Origin: Paracoccus zhejiangensis
Lineage (GTDB): Bacteria; Pseudomonadota; Alphaproteobacteria; Rhodobacterales; Rhodobacteraceae
Length of the DNA stretch: 64,000 nt
Reading direction: 5' to 3'
Assembly: GCF_002847445.1 (NCBI RefSeq)
Contig: NZ_CP025430.1
Coordinates: forward strand, 434,001-498,000
Positions 55,165 through 63,717 of the stretch are shown here, one piece after another. Each line of letters starts with the position of its first letter. The first letter of the stretch is position 1. The notes beneath the pieces are model-generated. The model worked only from the letters and a program-made list of their open reading frames with translations, had not been told where the DNA came from and ran no database searches. Made by a program: the position numbers and the translations under genes.

Positions 55165-55480
55165 CGCGACCCCCTTGATCGGTTCAGCAGATTTCGGGCG
55201 GTTCTGGCATAGAGCGGCGGGGCGATGAACCGTTTTCCGCCCGCAAACGCAGGAATTCGGGCGGAAAGACAAGGTTGTGATCACGGGGCGAAAGGTCGTG
55301 ATCACAAATCCGCAGGGGAATTCGCGTTTGGCATGCAACGGTATGCCGAGAGCGGCTTTGCCGTTTTTGCCGGCACTGATTCGAGGGAGGCAATGGGTGA
55401 GGGGGCAGGTGAGGGGGCGGAGCCGGGTTGCGGTCCGCTCGCGCCCGGCTAGACTTGGGTCGATACGCATCGGGGGCGCC
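55165..55480. other. Intergenic region upstream of sucC, no gene seen
   Basis: This 316-bp gap separates the divergent sucC and the gene at 55481. It has lower GC around 55250-55350 than its neighbours. It holds the inverted repeat at 55275-55307 and a GTGAGGGGGCAG / GTGAGGGGGCGG tandem near 55396-55420. I see no RNA gene or protein-coding frame in it. Confidence 0.5.
55275..55307. promoter_or_regulatory. Inverted-repeat operator upstream of the suc genes
   Basis: TTGTGATCACG (55275-55285) and CGTGATCACAA (55297-55307) are perfect 11-bp inverted repeats. Each contains the palindrome GTGATCAC, centres 21 bp apart (two turns). Such an array suits a dimer-of-dimers regulator of sucCD-sucAB or of the divergent gene. 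Confidence 0.55.
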
Positions 55481-55807
55481 ATGTCCAGATTCCTGCCGCA
55501 GATCGAATGGGCCAGCGCGCTGAAGCAGAGCGGCAGCGACATTCTGGAGGCGCAGCTGCAGGCCGAGCGCGCCTCGGCGCTTGGCACCGGCGGCAAGCGG
55601 CTGGAAGCGGCGCTGGCGGACCTTGCAACGGCGGATGAGACGAACCGCGCGGCGCGGCTTGCCATGGCCCGGCGGCGGGCGTGGGAGTTCATGGTCCAGC
55701 GCGAGGCGGCAGGCTTGCGCGACTGGCCGGCGGTGATCCGGCTTTATGCGATCCCGCCCGAGGTGCTGCACGGCATGGGCGCCGTGCAGCCTCGGTCTTC
55801 CACCTAA
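55481..55807 (+). CDS. Small helical protein of unknown function
   Basis: This 108-residue protein is mainly helical with [20 protein letters not shown] and [20 protein letters not shown]. It perhaps belongs to the alphaproteobacterial DUF6665 group (the ASALG motif is similar), but that is uncertain. The end reads [15 protein letters not shown]. The ATG at 55481 follows GGGGG; the longer frame is not favoured. It is convergent with and overlaps the YjhX gene by 4 bp. Confidence 0.6.
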   Translation: MSRFLPQIEWASALKQSGSDILEAQLQAERASALGTGGKRLEAALADLATADETNRAARLAMARRRAWEFMVQREAAGLRDWPAVIRLYAIPPEVLHGMGAVQPRSST

Positions 55808-56064
55808 CGGTTGTCAGGCTGCGCCCTGACCGCGCGTCGCCCCTTCAGCGAGATGCGGTAAGGCGCGCCGCCCTGTGATCCGATCAGCCCGCGCTGGCGC
55901 AGGCGGCGGAACAGGGGCAGGTCGCAATCACTCAGCACCGCGCCGTCGCGGGTGACACAGATCACCTCGCTGATCCGGCGCTGGTCGTCTTCGCGCAGAT
56001 GGCGGATGCAACCGCCCTGCGCCAGCACGTGCAAGACGCGCTGTTCCCGTTTCGAGATATTCAT
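55804..56064 (-). CDS. YjhX family protein (UPF0386 toxin-like)
   Basis: This 86-residue protein reads MNISKREQRVLHVLAQGGCI and ends [19 protein letters not shown]. It matches E. coli YjhX in layout (start MNLS..EQR.LHVLA.GG; end PYRI......VRAQLDNR). YjhX is listed as the toxin of the YjhX-YjhQ pair; no acetyltransferase-like YjhQ antitoxin is beside it here. In alphaproteobacteria the family is widespread and may have another role. A CIRHLREDDQRRI region is the variable part. Confidence 0.85.
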   Translation of the reverse strand: MNISKREQRVLHVLAQGGCIRHLREDDQRRISEVICVTRDGAVLSDCDLPLFRRLRQRGLIGSQGGAPYRISLKGRRAVRAQPDNR

Positions 56065-56076
56065 GGAATGTCCTGG

Positions 56077-56158
56077 GTCTGAACGTCATGGGTCCGGCGG
56101 CGCGGGTTGCGTCACCGGGGACAAGGCGACCCTGCATCGTGCAGGGTCAGGTTCAGAC
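56077..56158. other. Nested hairpin upstream of yjhX-like gene
   Basis: The outer arms GTCTGAAC (56077-56084) and GTTCAGAC (56151-56158) are exact complements. Inside is a perfect 9-bp hairpin GACCCTGCA / TGCAGGGTC with a TCG loop (56128-56148). The gap 56065-56259 holds no recognised gene. This could be a small RNA or a 5' leader structure of the YjhX-type gene. Confidence 0.3.
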
Positions 56159-56259
56159 AGTCTCGGACATAAAAACTCTGGGTTCAGGGATGGCGGAGGT
56201 GCCATGAAAAAGGGCGCCGGTCAAGCGACGGCGCCCGCATGGTTGCTGCCTGTGGCCGA

Positions 56260-56895
56260 TCAGCCGCCAGCGATGATCCGCACATAGTTGCGGGTCTCGC
56301 GATAGGGCGGGATGCCGCCGTATTTCGCCACCGCGCCCGGCCCGGCATTATAGGCCGCCAGCGCCAGCCGCCAGTCGCCGAACTGGTTGTACATCATGCG
56401 CAGGTAACGCGCGCCGCCCTCGAGGTTCTGGATCGGGTCGCGCGGGTTCACCCCCAGCTTGGCCGCGGTGCCGGGCATCAGCTGCGCCAGCCCCATCGCG
56501 CCCTTGTGCGAGCGCGCGCCGTGGTTCCAGCCGCTTTCCTGCTGCACCAGCCGCAGGAACAGGTTTTCCGGGATGCCGTATTTCCGCGCCGCTGCCTGCG
56601 CATGGGGCAGGTAGGTGCTGCGCTTGCCGCGATAGGCGGGGATGTTCGGCGACAGCTCGATGGTCACCACCGACTTGTTGTTCGCCCCCGGCTGCAGCCG
56701 CGCCGACTGCTGGTACTGCCCGGCCAGACGCGAATCCATCAGCCGGGTCTGGCGGGCGAACTGCTCGGCCCGCGACTTCGACGACGATCCCGAGAGCCGC
56801 AGCCCCTCGGCCTCGGCCGAACCGGCCACCGGCATCGCCAGCATGGCGCCCAGAGCGAGGGTCACCGCCCCGCGCGCGATCTTCTGGATTTGCAT
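56260..56895 (-). CDS. Lytic transglycosylase (SLT domain)
   Basis: This 211-residue periplasmic enzyme has an N-terminal signal ([19 protein letters not shown], then SAEAE). The SLT domain shows the catalytic Glu in [12 protein letters not shown] and the motifs [14 protein letters not shown] and [12 protein letters not shown] of family 1 lytic transglycosylases. It cleaves glycan strands to 1,6-anhydro products. The start MQIQKIARG at 56895 is chosen for the signal peptide. It is divergent from ssb. Confidence 0.92.
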   Translation of the reverse strand: MQIQKIARGAVTLALGAMLAMPVAGSAEAEGLRLSGSSSKSRAEQFARQTRLMDSRLAGQYQQSARLQPGANNKSVVTIELSPNIPAYRGKRSTYLPHAQAAARKYGIPENLFLRLVQQESGWNHGARSHKGAMGLAQLMPGTAAKLGVNPRDPIQNLEGGARYLRMMYNQFGDWRLALAAYNAGPGAVAKYGGIPPYRETRNYVRIIAGG

Positions 56896-57128
56896 GTTCA
56901 CCGCCCTCAAAGTCTTTTGCAGAACTATACAGCAAATGCACTTTGACGCCACAAGCACCGATTTCACCAGTTCCATGCCCGGTCGCGTCGGCGAGATTTC
57001 GCCCAAATACAACCATTACGCGATCGAAATTAACCCAAGCGGCTGTTAGCCATCGCCCGTGCAGAGCGTTGCGTGGAGGGCTGCAACGCGATAGACCCAT
57101 GCCGAAATCCAGCGAATTCGAGGCAATC

Positions 57129-57650
57129 ATGGCAGGCAGCGTCAACAAGGTCATCCTGATCGGCAATCTGGGTCAGGACCCGGAAGTCCGCACGTTCCAG
57201 AACGGCGGCAAGGTGGTGAACCTGCGCATCGCCACCTCCGAACAGTGGAAGGACCGCAATTCCGGCGAGCGCCAGGAACGCACGCAATGGCATTCGGTGG
57301 CGATCTTCTCCGAGCCGCTGGCCCGGATCGCCGAGCAGTATCTGAAGAAGGGCAGCAAGGTCTATCTCGAGGGCCAGCTGGAAACCCGCAAGTGGCAGGA
57401 CCAGTCGGGCCAGGACCGCTATACCACCGAGGTGGTGCTGCGGCCCTTCTCGGGCAACCTAACGCTGCTTGACGGTCGCGGCGAGGGCGGCGGTGGCGGC
57501 GGCGGCAATTATGGCGGCGGCAGCCGGGGCGGCAGCGGCGGCGGCTATGACGACCGTGGTGGCTATGACCAGGGCCCCTCGTCGGGCGGTGGCAGCAGCA
57601 GCGGTGGCAGCGGCGGCCGGTCTGATTACGACGACGAAATCCCGTTCTGA
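57129..57650 (+). CDS. ssb: Single-stranded DNA-binding protein
   Basis: This 173-residue protein binds ssDNA during replication and repair. The OB-fold domain reads [20 protein letters not shown] and ends near LTLLDGRGE. It is followed by a Gly/Ser-rich linker and the acidic tip DDEIPF, which recruits partner proteins. The start at 57129 is used; an earlier ATG at 57099 adds ten residues without family support. A strong terminator follows. Confidence 0.96.
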   Translation: MAGSVNKVILIGNLGQDPEVRTFQNGGKVVNLRIATSEQWKDRNSGERQERTQWHSVAIFSEPLARIAEQYLKKGSKVYLEGQLETRKWQDQSGQDRYTTEVVLRPFSGNLTLLDGRGEGGGGGGGNYGGGSRGGSGGGYDDRGGYDQGPSSGGGSSSGGSGGRSDYDDEIPF

Positions 57651-57673
57651 TCCCGGGCCACAGGTCCAGATAG

Positions 57674-57703
57674 AACGCCGCGCCCCGCAAGGGCGCGGCG
57701 TTT
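57674..57703 (+). terminator. Rho-independent terminator of ssb
   Basis: A 12-bp perfect stem AACGCCGCGCCC / GGGCGCGGCGTT with a CGCAA loop is followed by TTTG, 23 bp behind the ssb stop. Confidence 0.85.
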
Positions 57704-57784
57704 GTCATTTCGGGCCGGCGCGAATCACCACGCCGTCCCGGTTGGCGCTATCACCCCGGCACGCCGGAAACCGCCCGCCAAAAA

Positions 57785-57794
57785 TTGCGCGCAA
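57785..57794. promoter_or_regulatory. TTGCGCGCAA palindrome upstream of leucine-type dehydrogenase
   Basis: The same perfect 10-bp palindrome occurs at 7897-7906 before ftsY. It lies 142 bp upstream of the dehydrogenase start. TTGCAA is also repeated at 57840-57845 and 57858-57863. The rest of the gap holds no gene. Confidence 0.25.
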
Positions 57795-57936
57795 CAATCT
57801 TTCGCGCGACCGAAAATATCGCGTCACGCGGGCCTTCCTTTGCAAAACATGCTAGGCTTGCAATGCCTTCAAACTGCGGCATTTCTGCCCTGGACCGGGC
57901 GCCCGAGCGGCGCCCCGAGCGGGAGGAGCGACCCTG

Positions 57937-58989
57937 ATGACCCTGAACCTGACCGACCTGAAACAGCCCGGCTTCGAACGCCTGGTGCTGGCCGAAGACG
58001 CTGATGCGGGCCTGCGCGCGCTGATCTGCATCCATTCGACCGCGCTTGGCCCGGCGGCCGGCGGCTGCCGGATGTGGAACTATGCCAGCGATGCCGAGGC
58101 GATCACCGACGCGACCCGTCTGGCGCGCGGCATGACCTACAAGAACGCCATGGCCGACCTGGGCCTGGGTGGCGGCAAGTCGGTCATCATCGGCGATGCC
58201 CGCCGCGACAAGACGCCCGAGCTGATGCGCGCCTTTGGCCGCGCGGTGCAGGCGCTTGGCGGGCAGTATTACACCGCCGAGGATGTCGGCATCTCGACCG
58301 AGGACATGGCTTACACCGCCGAGGAAACCGTCTATGCGGTCGGTCTGGCCGGTGGCGATCACGGCTCGGGCGATCCCTCGCCCTGGACCGCTGAGGGCGT
58401 GTTCCGCTGCCTCAAGGTGGGTGCCGCCCATATCTGGGGAACCGAGGACGTGACCGGCAAGCGGGTGCTGGTGCAGGGGCTGGGCCATGTCGGCCTGTCG
58501 CTGGCCGAGAAACTGCACGCCGCCGGTGCCAAGCTGATCGTCACCGACATCAACGCCGCCGCCCTTGCCGATGCCGCCGAGCGCCTGGGGGCCGAGGTGA
58601 TCGCGCCGGGCGAGGTCTTCCAGCAGGAGATGGACATTTTCGCGCCCTGCGCCCTTGGCGCGGTGCTGAATGCGGAAACCGTGCCGGCGCTGAGCGCGAA
58701 ACTGGTCTGCGGCGCGGCCAACAACCAGCTGGCCACGCCCGAGATCGCCGATCTCTTGAAGGCGCGCGGGATCGTCTACCTGCCCGACTACGTGGTGAAT
58801 GCCGGCGGCATCATCAGCGTGGCGAGCGAGATCCACAAGCGCGGTGAAAACTACCGCCGTGGCCGTCTGGACGGCATCGCCACCCGCGTCGCCGAGATGC
58901 TGGCCCGAGCAAAGGCCGAAGGCCGCACCACGGTCGAGATCGCCGATGCCATGGTCGACCGGATGCTGGACCAGGCGAAAGCGGCGTAA
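57937..58989 (+). CDS. Glu/Leu/Phe/Val dehydrogenase family enzyme (leucine dehydrogenase-like)
   Basis: This 350-residue NAD-dependent enzyme deaminates a branched-chain or aromatic amino acid. GMTYKNAMADLGLGGGKSVI carries the catalytic Lys of the family. The Rossmann motif is VLVQGLGHVGLSLAEKLHAA, and CGAANNQLATPEIADLLKAR is also typical. Size fits leucine rather than glutamate dehydrogenases. GGGAGGAG precedes the ATG at 57937. A palindromic repeat element follows the gene. Confidence 0.9.
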   Translation: MTLNLTDLKQPGFERLVLAEDADAGLRALICIHSTALGPAAGGCRMWNYASDAEAITDATRLARGMTYKNAMADLGLGGGKSVIIGDARRDKTPELMRAFGRAVQALGGQYYTAEDVGISTEDMAYTAEETVYAVGLAGGDHGSGDPSPWTAEGVFRCLKVGAAHIWGTEDVTGKRVLVQGLGHVGLSLAEKLHAAGAKLIVTDINAAALADAAERLGAEVIAPGEVFQQEMDIFAPCALGAVLNAETVPALSAKLVCGAANNQLATPEIADLLKARGIVYLPDYVVNAGGIISVASEIHKRGENYRRGRLDGIATRVAEMLARAKAEGRTTVEIADAMVDRMLDQAKAA

Positions 58990-59030
58990 GGTCCGCAGAC
59001 CTCGCCCGGAACAAGGCACGCAGTGCCGCC

Positions 59031-59165
59031 GGGCGAGCGCCGGCCCGCCCCACCGGGCTGGCGCTTTAGTGACGCTGGTCCCGCGTTCAGAACGACGAGG
59101 GACCTGGCACCATAAACCGCATCGACGAACGGTTGCGGCGCCACCCCACGGGCCGGCGCTCGCCC
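59031..59165 (+). repeat. Dispersed palindromic element, copy 3 (135 bp)
   Basis: The ends are a perfect 17-bp inverted repeat (59031-59047 and 59149-59165). Inside are GGTCCC/GGGACC stems and an apical CGTTCagAACG hairpin, with the shared blocks CTGGCACCATAAA and CCACCCCACGGGCCGGCGCT. Length equals copy 2 exactly. It occupies the gap between the convergent dehydrogenase and aroB genes. Confidence 0.75.
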
Positions 59166-59175
59166 TTCGCCGCGC

Positions 59176-60291
59176 TCAGTGCCGCGCGTCGGCCAGCACG
59201 GCGCGCAGCATCTCCACCTGCACATCATCGCTGACGAAAGCCTCGCCGATGCCGCGCGCGAGGACGAAGCGCAGACGCCCGTCGACCACCTTCTTGTCCT
59301 GCCCCATGAGCGCGATCAGCGCCTCGTCATCGGGCAGTTCGCCCGGAATGTCCGACAGCCGCGCGGGCATCCCCATCTGGCGCAGATGTTGCAGCACCCG
59401 GCTTGGTGCCTCCTGGCTGCACAGCCCCATCCGCGCCGAAAGGTCAAAGGCCAGCGCGCAGCCGATCGCCACGCCCTCGCCATGGAGCAGCCGGTCGGAG
59501 TAGCCGGTCGCGGATTCGAGCGCATGGCCGAAGGTATGGCCAAGGTTCAGCAGCGCGCGCTCGCCCTGTTCGGTCTCGTCACGGCTGACGATGCCGGCCT
59601 TCATCGCGACCGAATGGGCCACCGCCTTCTGGCGCAGGGCGGGATTGGTGGCGAGGGCAGGGCCGTTCACCTCGAGCCAGTCGAAGAAACCGGCATCGCC
59701 CAGAAGCCCGTATTTCGCCACCTCGCCATAGCCGGCAATGAAGTCGCGCGGCGTCAGCGTGTCCAGCACGTCAATATCGGCCAGCACCAGCGAGGGCTGG
59801 TGAAACGCGCCGATCAGGTTCTTGCCCTGCCTGCTGTTGATCCCGGTCTTGCCGCCGACGCTGCTGTCGACCTGCGCCAGCAGCGAGGTTGGCACCTGCA
59901 CGAAGCGCACGCCCCGGCGCAGGATCGCGGCGGCGAAGCCCGCCAGATCGCCGATCACGCCGCCGCCAAGCGCCAAGACGATATCCCGCCGCTCGACCTT
60001 CTGTTCCAAGAGCCATTCGACCGATTGCGTCAGATAGGGCCAGCTTTTCGTGCTCTCACCCGCCGGCAGGGCCAGCGCCGTGCTGTCGATGCCCTCGGCC
60101 TTCAGTGCCGCCTCGAACGGCGCCAGATGCAGCGCCGCCACGGTCTCATCGGTCAGGATCGCAACGCGCGGGCGCTTCAGCAGCGGCGCGATCAGCGCCC
60201 CGGCGCGACCGATCAACCCCTGTCCGATCAGCACGTCATAGGCGCGGTCGCCAAGGGGAACGTGAACGGTGGTGGTGGTCTCGTCGGTCAT
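59176..60291 (-). CDS. aroB: 3-dehydroquinate synthase
   Basis: This 371-residue enzyme makes 3-dehydroquinate from DAHP with NAD+ and a divalent metal. It has ALGGGVIGDLAGFAAAILRR for NAD binding, VPTSLLAQVDSSVGGKTGIN, and LLNLGHTFGHALES with the metal-binding His residues. The start overlaps the aroK stop (ATGA), giving the usual aroK-aroB operon. Confidence 0.96.
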   Translation of the reverse strand: MTDETTTTVHVPLGDRAYDVLIGQGLIGRAGALIAPLLKRPRVAILTDETVAALHLAPFEAALKAEGIDSTALALPAGESTKSWPYLTQSVEWLLEQKVERRDIVLALGGGVIGDLAGFAAAILRRGVRFVQVPTSLLAQVDSSVGGKTGINSRQGKNLIGAFHQPSLVLADIDVLDTLTPRDFIAGYGEVAKYGLLGDAGFFDWLEVNGPALATNPALRQKAVAHSVAMKAGIVSRDETEQGERALLNLGHTFGHALESATGYSDRLLHGEGVAIGCALAFDLSARMGLCSQEAPSRVLQHLRQMGMPARLSDIPGELPDDEALIALMGQDKKVVDGRLRFVLARGIGEAFVSDDVQVEMLRAVLADARH

Positions 60292-60824
60292 GCTTGCCCC
60301 AGCGTCTCGGGATGGTGTTCGCGGATCATGCCAAGCAGCCGCGTCGCGGTCTGGTCCACCGTATCGCCCGGCTGCACCGGGTAGATAAGCTCGGCCATGG
60401 CGTAATAGGGCCGCCGGGTTTCCAGCATCTGCGTCAGCGTGCCCTTGGGGTCCGGGGTTTTCAGCAGCGGCCGGGTCGAGCGCATCCGCACCCGGTTCCA
60501 CAGCGTCTCGAGATCGCAATCCAGCCAGACCGACAGGCCCTTCTGCTTGATCATCTCGCGATTCTCGGCCCGAAGCCAGGCGCCGCCGCCGGTCGAGATG
60601 ACCATGGGCGGGCCATCCAGCAACCGGCGCAGCACCTCGGATTCGCGGGCGCGAAAGAACTCCTCGCCGTCGCGGGCGAAGATCTCGGCAATGGTCATGG
60701 CGGCGGCGGATTCGATCTCGTGGTCAGAATCGATGAACCGGGCCTTCAGCTTGCGCGACAATTCACCGCCCACAGCCGTCTTGCCTGCGCCCATCATGCC
60801 GATCAGAACGATATGCCGGTCCAT
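60288..60824 (-). CDS. aroK: Shikimate kinase
   Basis: This 178-residue kinase phosphorylates shikimate. Walker A GMMGAGKT is at residues 9-16; FIDSDHEIESAA binds shikimate, and VISTGGGAWLR and RPLLKTPDP complete the sites. The start MDRHIVLIG at 60824 is preferred over long upstream in-frame extension. It is operonic with aroB. An inverted repeat CTTTCCGGAAAG lies 52 bp upstream. Confidence 0.95.
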   Translation of the reverse strand: MDRHIVLIGMMGAGKTAVGGELSRKLKARFIDSDHEIESAAAMTIAEIFARDGEEFFRARESEVLRRLLDGPPMVISTGGGAWLRAENREMIKQKGLSVWLDCDLETLWNRVRMRSTRPLLKTPDPKGTLTQMLETRRPYYAMAELIYPVQPGDTVDQTATRLLGMIREHHPETLGQA

Positions 60825-60875
60825 CCTTGCCCCTTGATTGAGCCTTTGGGGCTCGATTGCGTTCAATGGCGTGAT

Positions 60876-60887
60876 CTTTCCGGAAAG
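60876..60887. promoter_or_regulatory. CTTTCCGGAAAG palindrome in the aroK / xerD-operon divergent gap
   Basis: This perfect 12-bp palindrome lies between divergent operons, next to a TATATAT stretch (60891-60898) that may be a -10 for the rightward genes. The binding factor is unknown. Confidence 0.3.
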
Positions 60888-60941
60888 GCCATATATATTT
60901 CCACCGAACCGGCCTGAGACCGGCGAAGAAAGGGCAGTTAG

Positions 60942-61244
60942 ATGCGATTGATCAAGTTTCTCGTGGTGCTGGTGGTGGCGGCGGTCATCGCGCTGGTGGG
61001 CTATGCCTACCTGGGCGACATGGAGCCGCAGCAGCGCGAGATCCGAACTGCCATCCCGGTGCAGGGCGGCGAACTGGCCCCGGCACCCGCGGCGCCGGCA
61101 GAGGGTGCGGCAGAGGCACCTGCCGAGCCTGCGGCCCCGGCAGCAGAGACCCCGGCAGAGGCTCCCGCAGCGGAGGCCCCGGCAGCAGACGCGCCCGCAG
61201 AGGCCATCACCAATGAAGACACCAGCGAGGCGCCGGGTGACTAA
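60942..61244 (+). CDS. Small membrane-anchored Ala/Pro/Glu-rich protein
   Basis: This 100-residue protein has one N-terminal membrane segment (MRLIKFLVVLVVAAVIALVG, extending to YAYLGD). A short linker follows, then about 50 residues of Ala/Pro/Glu repeats of the APAEGAAEAPAEP kind. It is probably an unstructured periplasmic tail. It overlaps the next gene by 8 bp and is operonic with it and xerD. Family not recognised. Confidence 0.65.
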   Translation: MRLIKFLVVLVVAAVIALVGYAYLGDMEPQQREIRTAIPVQGGELAPAPAAPAEGAAEAPAEPAAPAAETPAEAPAAEAPAADAPAEAITNEDTSEAPGD

Positions 61245-62736
61245 TCCCCGGCGCATTCCCGCACTGGTCTTGCCCGCGCTAATCGCAATTGGCGTCAGCG
61301 CGGCGCCGGGCTTGGCGCAGGACCCGCTGTCGGCGAGTGACTGGCTCTCGGGCTCGATCCAGGCACCGCCGCGCGAAAGCTCGGGCTGGCGGCCGGATCA
61401 GGGCCTGCCCGCCGACGCGCTGCCGCCCAAGCGCGTCCTGCCGCCGGTGGCCGAGACCGGGGCGGTGGGGGCGGTCGCCGTCACCCGGCTGGACGAGGCC
61501 GATCCCGACGCCGCCGGCACGCAATCGGCGCGAAAGGCCGGGCTGCCGGCCTCGCTCTGGTCGGGCAGCGATCCGGCCCGGCTGGCGCAGCTGATCGGCG
61601 AGACGCCGGCCCGGTTGCCGGCGATGAACGCGCTGTTGCGCCGGGTGCTGACCGCGCAGCTGACCCCGCCTTCGGCCATGGTCGAGGCCGCGCCCGGCAC
61701 GCTGTTTCTTGCGCGCGTCGACCGGCTGCTGGGCATGGGCGCCAATGCCGAGGCCGCGCGGCTTCTGGCCAGCGCCGGTCTGCGCTCGCCCGAAAGCTTC
61801 CGCCGCCTCTTCGACGTGGCGCTGCTGGCCGGCGAAGAGGCGCGGGCCTGCGCGGTGATGAACGACACGCCCGGCATCGCCCCCAGCTTTGCCGCCCGCA
61901 TTTTCTGTCTTGCCCAATCGGGCGACTGGTCCGCCGCCGCAATCACCTTCCACGGGGCCGAGGCGCTGCAGCTGATCCCCGAGGACCGGCTGCTGCTGCT
62001 GGCGCAATATCTCGATGACAGCTATGTCGATGCCGGCCAGGTGCTGGAACCGCCGCAGCCGGTGACGCCCTTGGATTTCCGCATGCACGAGGCCGTGGGT
62101 CAACCATTGCCGACCGCGCCGCTGCCGCTGGCCTTTGCCCATTCCGACCTCAGGCCGAATGGCGGCTGGAAGGCCCGGCTCGAGGCCGCCGAACGGCTGG
62201 CGAGTGCCGGTGTGCTGCCGCCGTCGCAATTGCACGGCATCTATGACGAACAGAAGCCCGCCGCCTCGGGCGGGGTCTGGGAACGGGCGGCCAGCTTCCA
62301 GCGGCTCGATGCGGCGCTGGCCTCGGACGACAAGGCCGCGCTGGCCGAGGCGCTGCCACCGGCCTTTGCCGAGTTCACCGGTGCGAACATGGGCGATGTT
62401 CTGGCCGCACTGGTGGCCGAGCAACTGCCCGATGACCTGCCGGGCGAGGCGGGCGAAATTGCCGGCAAGCTCAGGCAATGGCAGGGGCTGACGGTGGCCA
62501 AGCCCACGCCTGCCGATCCGGCGCTGGCCGGGGGCGAGGCCGATGCGCTGGCCGCAGGGTCTGATCGCAAGGGCGAGGCGCTACTAATTGCCATGACCCA
62601 GATCGACCGGGGCCTCGACGGCGACAGGGCGCAGGCGGCGCGTGGGCTGGCGACGCTGCGCGCCCTCGGGCTGACAGCCGAGGCCGATCTGGCCGAGACG
62701 CAGCTGACCCTCGCCCCGGGGCTCAGCGCCCCATGA
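61237..62736 (+). CDS. Periplasmic helical-repeat protein of unknown function
   Basis: This 499-residue protein most likely starts at the GTG at 61237 behind GAGG (61227-61230), giving a signal peptide through PALIAIGVSAAPGLAQ. The mature protein is Ala/Leu-rich with repeated helices (for example LLGMGANAEAARLLASAGLR), suggesting tetratricopeptide-like or alpha-solenoid structure. No motif gives a function. The stop overlaps xerD by ATGA. Confidence 0.7.
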   Translation: MTNPRRIPALVLPALIAIGVSAAPGLAQDPLSASDWLSGSIQAPPRESSGWRPDQGLPADALPPKRVLPPVAETGAVGAVAVTRLDEADPDAAGTQSARKAGLPASLWSGSDPARLAQLIGETPARLPAMNALLRRVLTAQLTPPSAMVEAAPGTLFLARVDRLLGMGANAEAARLLASAGLRSPESFRRLFDVALLAGEEARACAVMNDTPGIAPSFAARIFCLAQSGDWSAAAITFHGAEALQLIPEDRLLLLAQYLDDSYVDAGQVLEPPQPVTPLDFRMHEAVGQPLPTAPLPLAFAHSDLRPNGGWKARLEAAERLASAGVLPPSQLHGIYDEQKPAASGGVWERAASFQRLDAALASDDKAALAEALPPAFAEFTGANMGDVLAALVAEQLPDDLPGEAGEIAGKLRQWQGLTVAKPTPADPALAGGEADALAAGSDRKGEALLIAMTQIDRGLDGDRAQAARGLATLRALGLTAEADLAETQLTLAPGLSAP

Positions 62737-63713
62737 GCAGCGATCATCGCCTGATCTCGGCCTTTCTGGACGCACAGGCGGCCGAGGCCGGGGCGGCGCG
62801 GAACACGCTTCTGGCCTATGGCCGCGATCTGGCGGATTTCGCCGAATGGCTGGCGGGGCAGGGCGGTGGCCTGCCCGGCGTCAGCCGCGAGGGCATCGAG
62901 GACTACCTGAGCTTCTGCGACGCGCAGGGCCTGTCTCGGGCGACGCGCGCGCGCCGCCTGTCCTCGATCCGGCAATTCACCCGCTTCGCGCTCGAGGAAG
63001 GTCTGCGCGAGGATGATCCCGCCATCCGCATCAGCGGTCCGGGCCGGGCGCAGCGCCTGCCGAAGACGCTGAGCCAGTCCGAGGTCGGGGCGATGCTGGA
63101 CGCCGCGCCCGATCTGGGCCGCAACCCGGTCGAGCGGGCGCGCAATGCCTGCCTGATCGAACTGCTCTACGCGACCGGGATGCGGGTCAGCGAGTTGGTC
63201 GCGCTGCCGGTCAGCGCCTGCCGCGGCGATCCGGCGGTGCTGCTCATTCGCGGCAAGGGCGGGCGCGAGCGGATGGTGCCGCTGACCCCCAAGGCGCGCG
63301 CGGCGCTGGCCGCATGGCTGGCGATCCGCGACCGGGCCGACGAGACAACCCCGCTTGGAAAACTGGTCGCCGGCAAGGGCGGGCGCTGGCTGTTCCCCGC
63401 CCCCGGTGCGGAGGGGCATATGCCGCGGCAAAGCTTCGGAAGGCTGCTGGGCGAGATTGCCACCGCCGCCGGGGTCGATCCGGCGCGGGTCAGCCCCCAT
63501 GTCATCCGCCACGCCTTCGCCACCCATCTGCTGGAAGGTGGCGCCGATCTGCGCGCGATCCAGACGCTGCTGGGGCATGCCGATCTGGGCACGACCGAGA
63601 TCTATACCCATGTGCTCGACGCGCGGATGCGCGATCTGGTGCTGAACCACCACCCCCTTGCGCAGCCGCACGGCGCGTCGCAGGCTTCACCCCCCGACAG
63701 GACAACAGACTGA
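62733..63713 (+). CDS. xerD: Tyrosine recombinase XerD
   Basis: This 326-residue enzyme resolves chromosome dimers at dif with XerC. An N-terminal SAM-like domain is followed by the catalytic domain. Arg151 is in YATGMRVSEL, the second Arg with His is in SPHVIRHAFATHLLEG, and the nucleophile Tyr291 is in TTEIYTHV. The HADLGTT stretch fits XerD. The start overlaps the upstream stop. It is likely the housekeeping enzyme, not a mobile-element integrase. Confidence 0.93.
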   Translation: MSSDHRLISAFLDAQAAEAGAARNTLLAYGRDLADFAEWLAGQGGGLPGVSREGIEDYLSFCDAQGLSRATRARRLSSIRQFTRFALEEGLREDDPAIRISGPGRAQRLPKTLSQSEVGAMLDAAPDLGRNPVERARNACLIELLYATGMRVSELVALPVSACRGDPAVLLIRGKGGRERMVPLTPKARAALAAWLAIRDRADETTPLGKLVAGKGGRWLFPAPGAEGHMPRQSFGRLLGEIATAAGVDPARVSPHVIRHAFATHLLEGGADLRAIQTLLGHADLGTTEIYTHVLDARMRDLVLNHHPLAQPHGASQASPPDRTTD

Positions 63714-63717
63714 GCCC

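Noticed and set aside
62733..63713. xerD as a mobile-element integrase
   Set aside because: Full-length XerD with standard catalytic residues, in an operon with ordinary genes and no att-like repeats nearby; it is probably the housekeeping recombinase.
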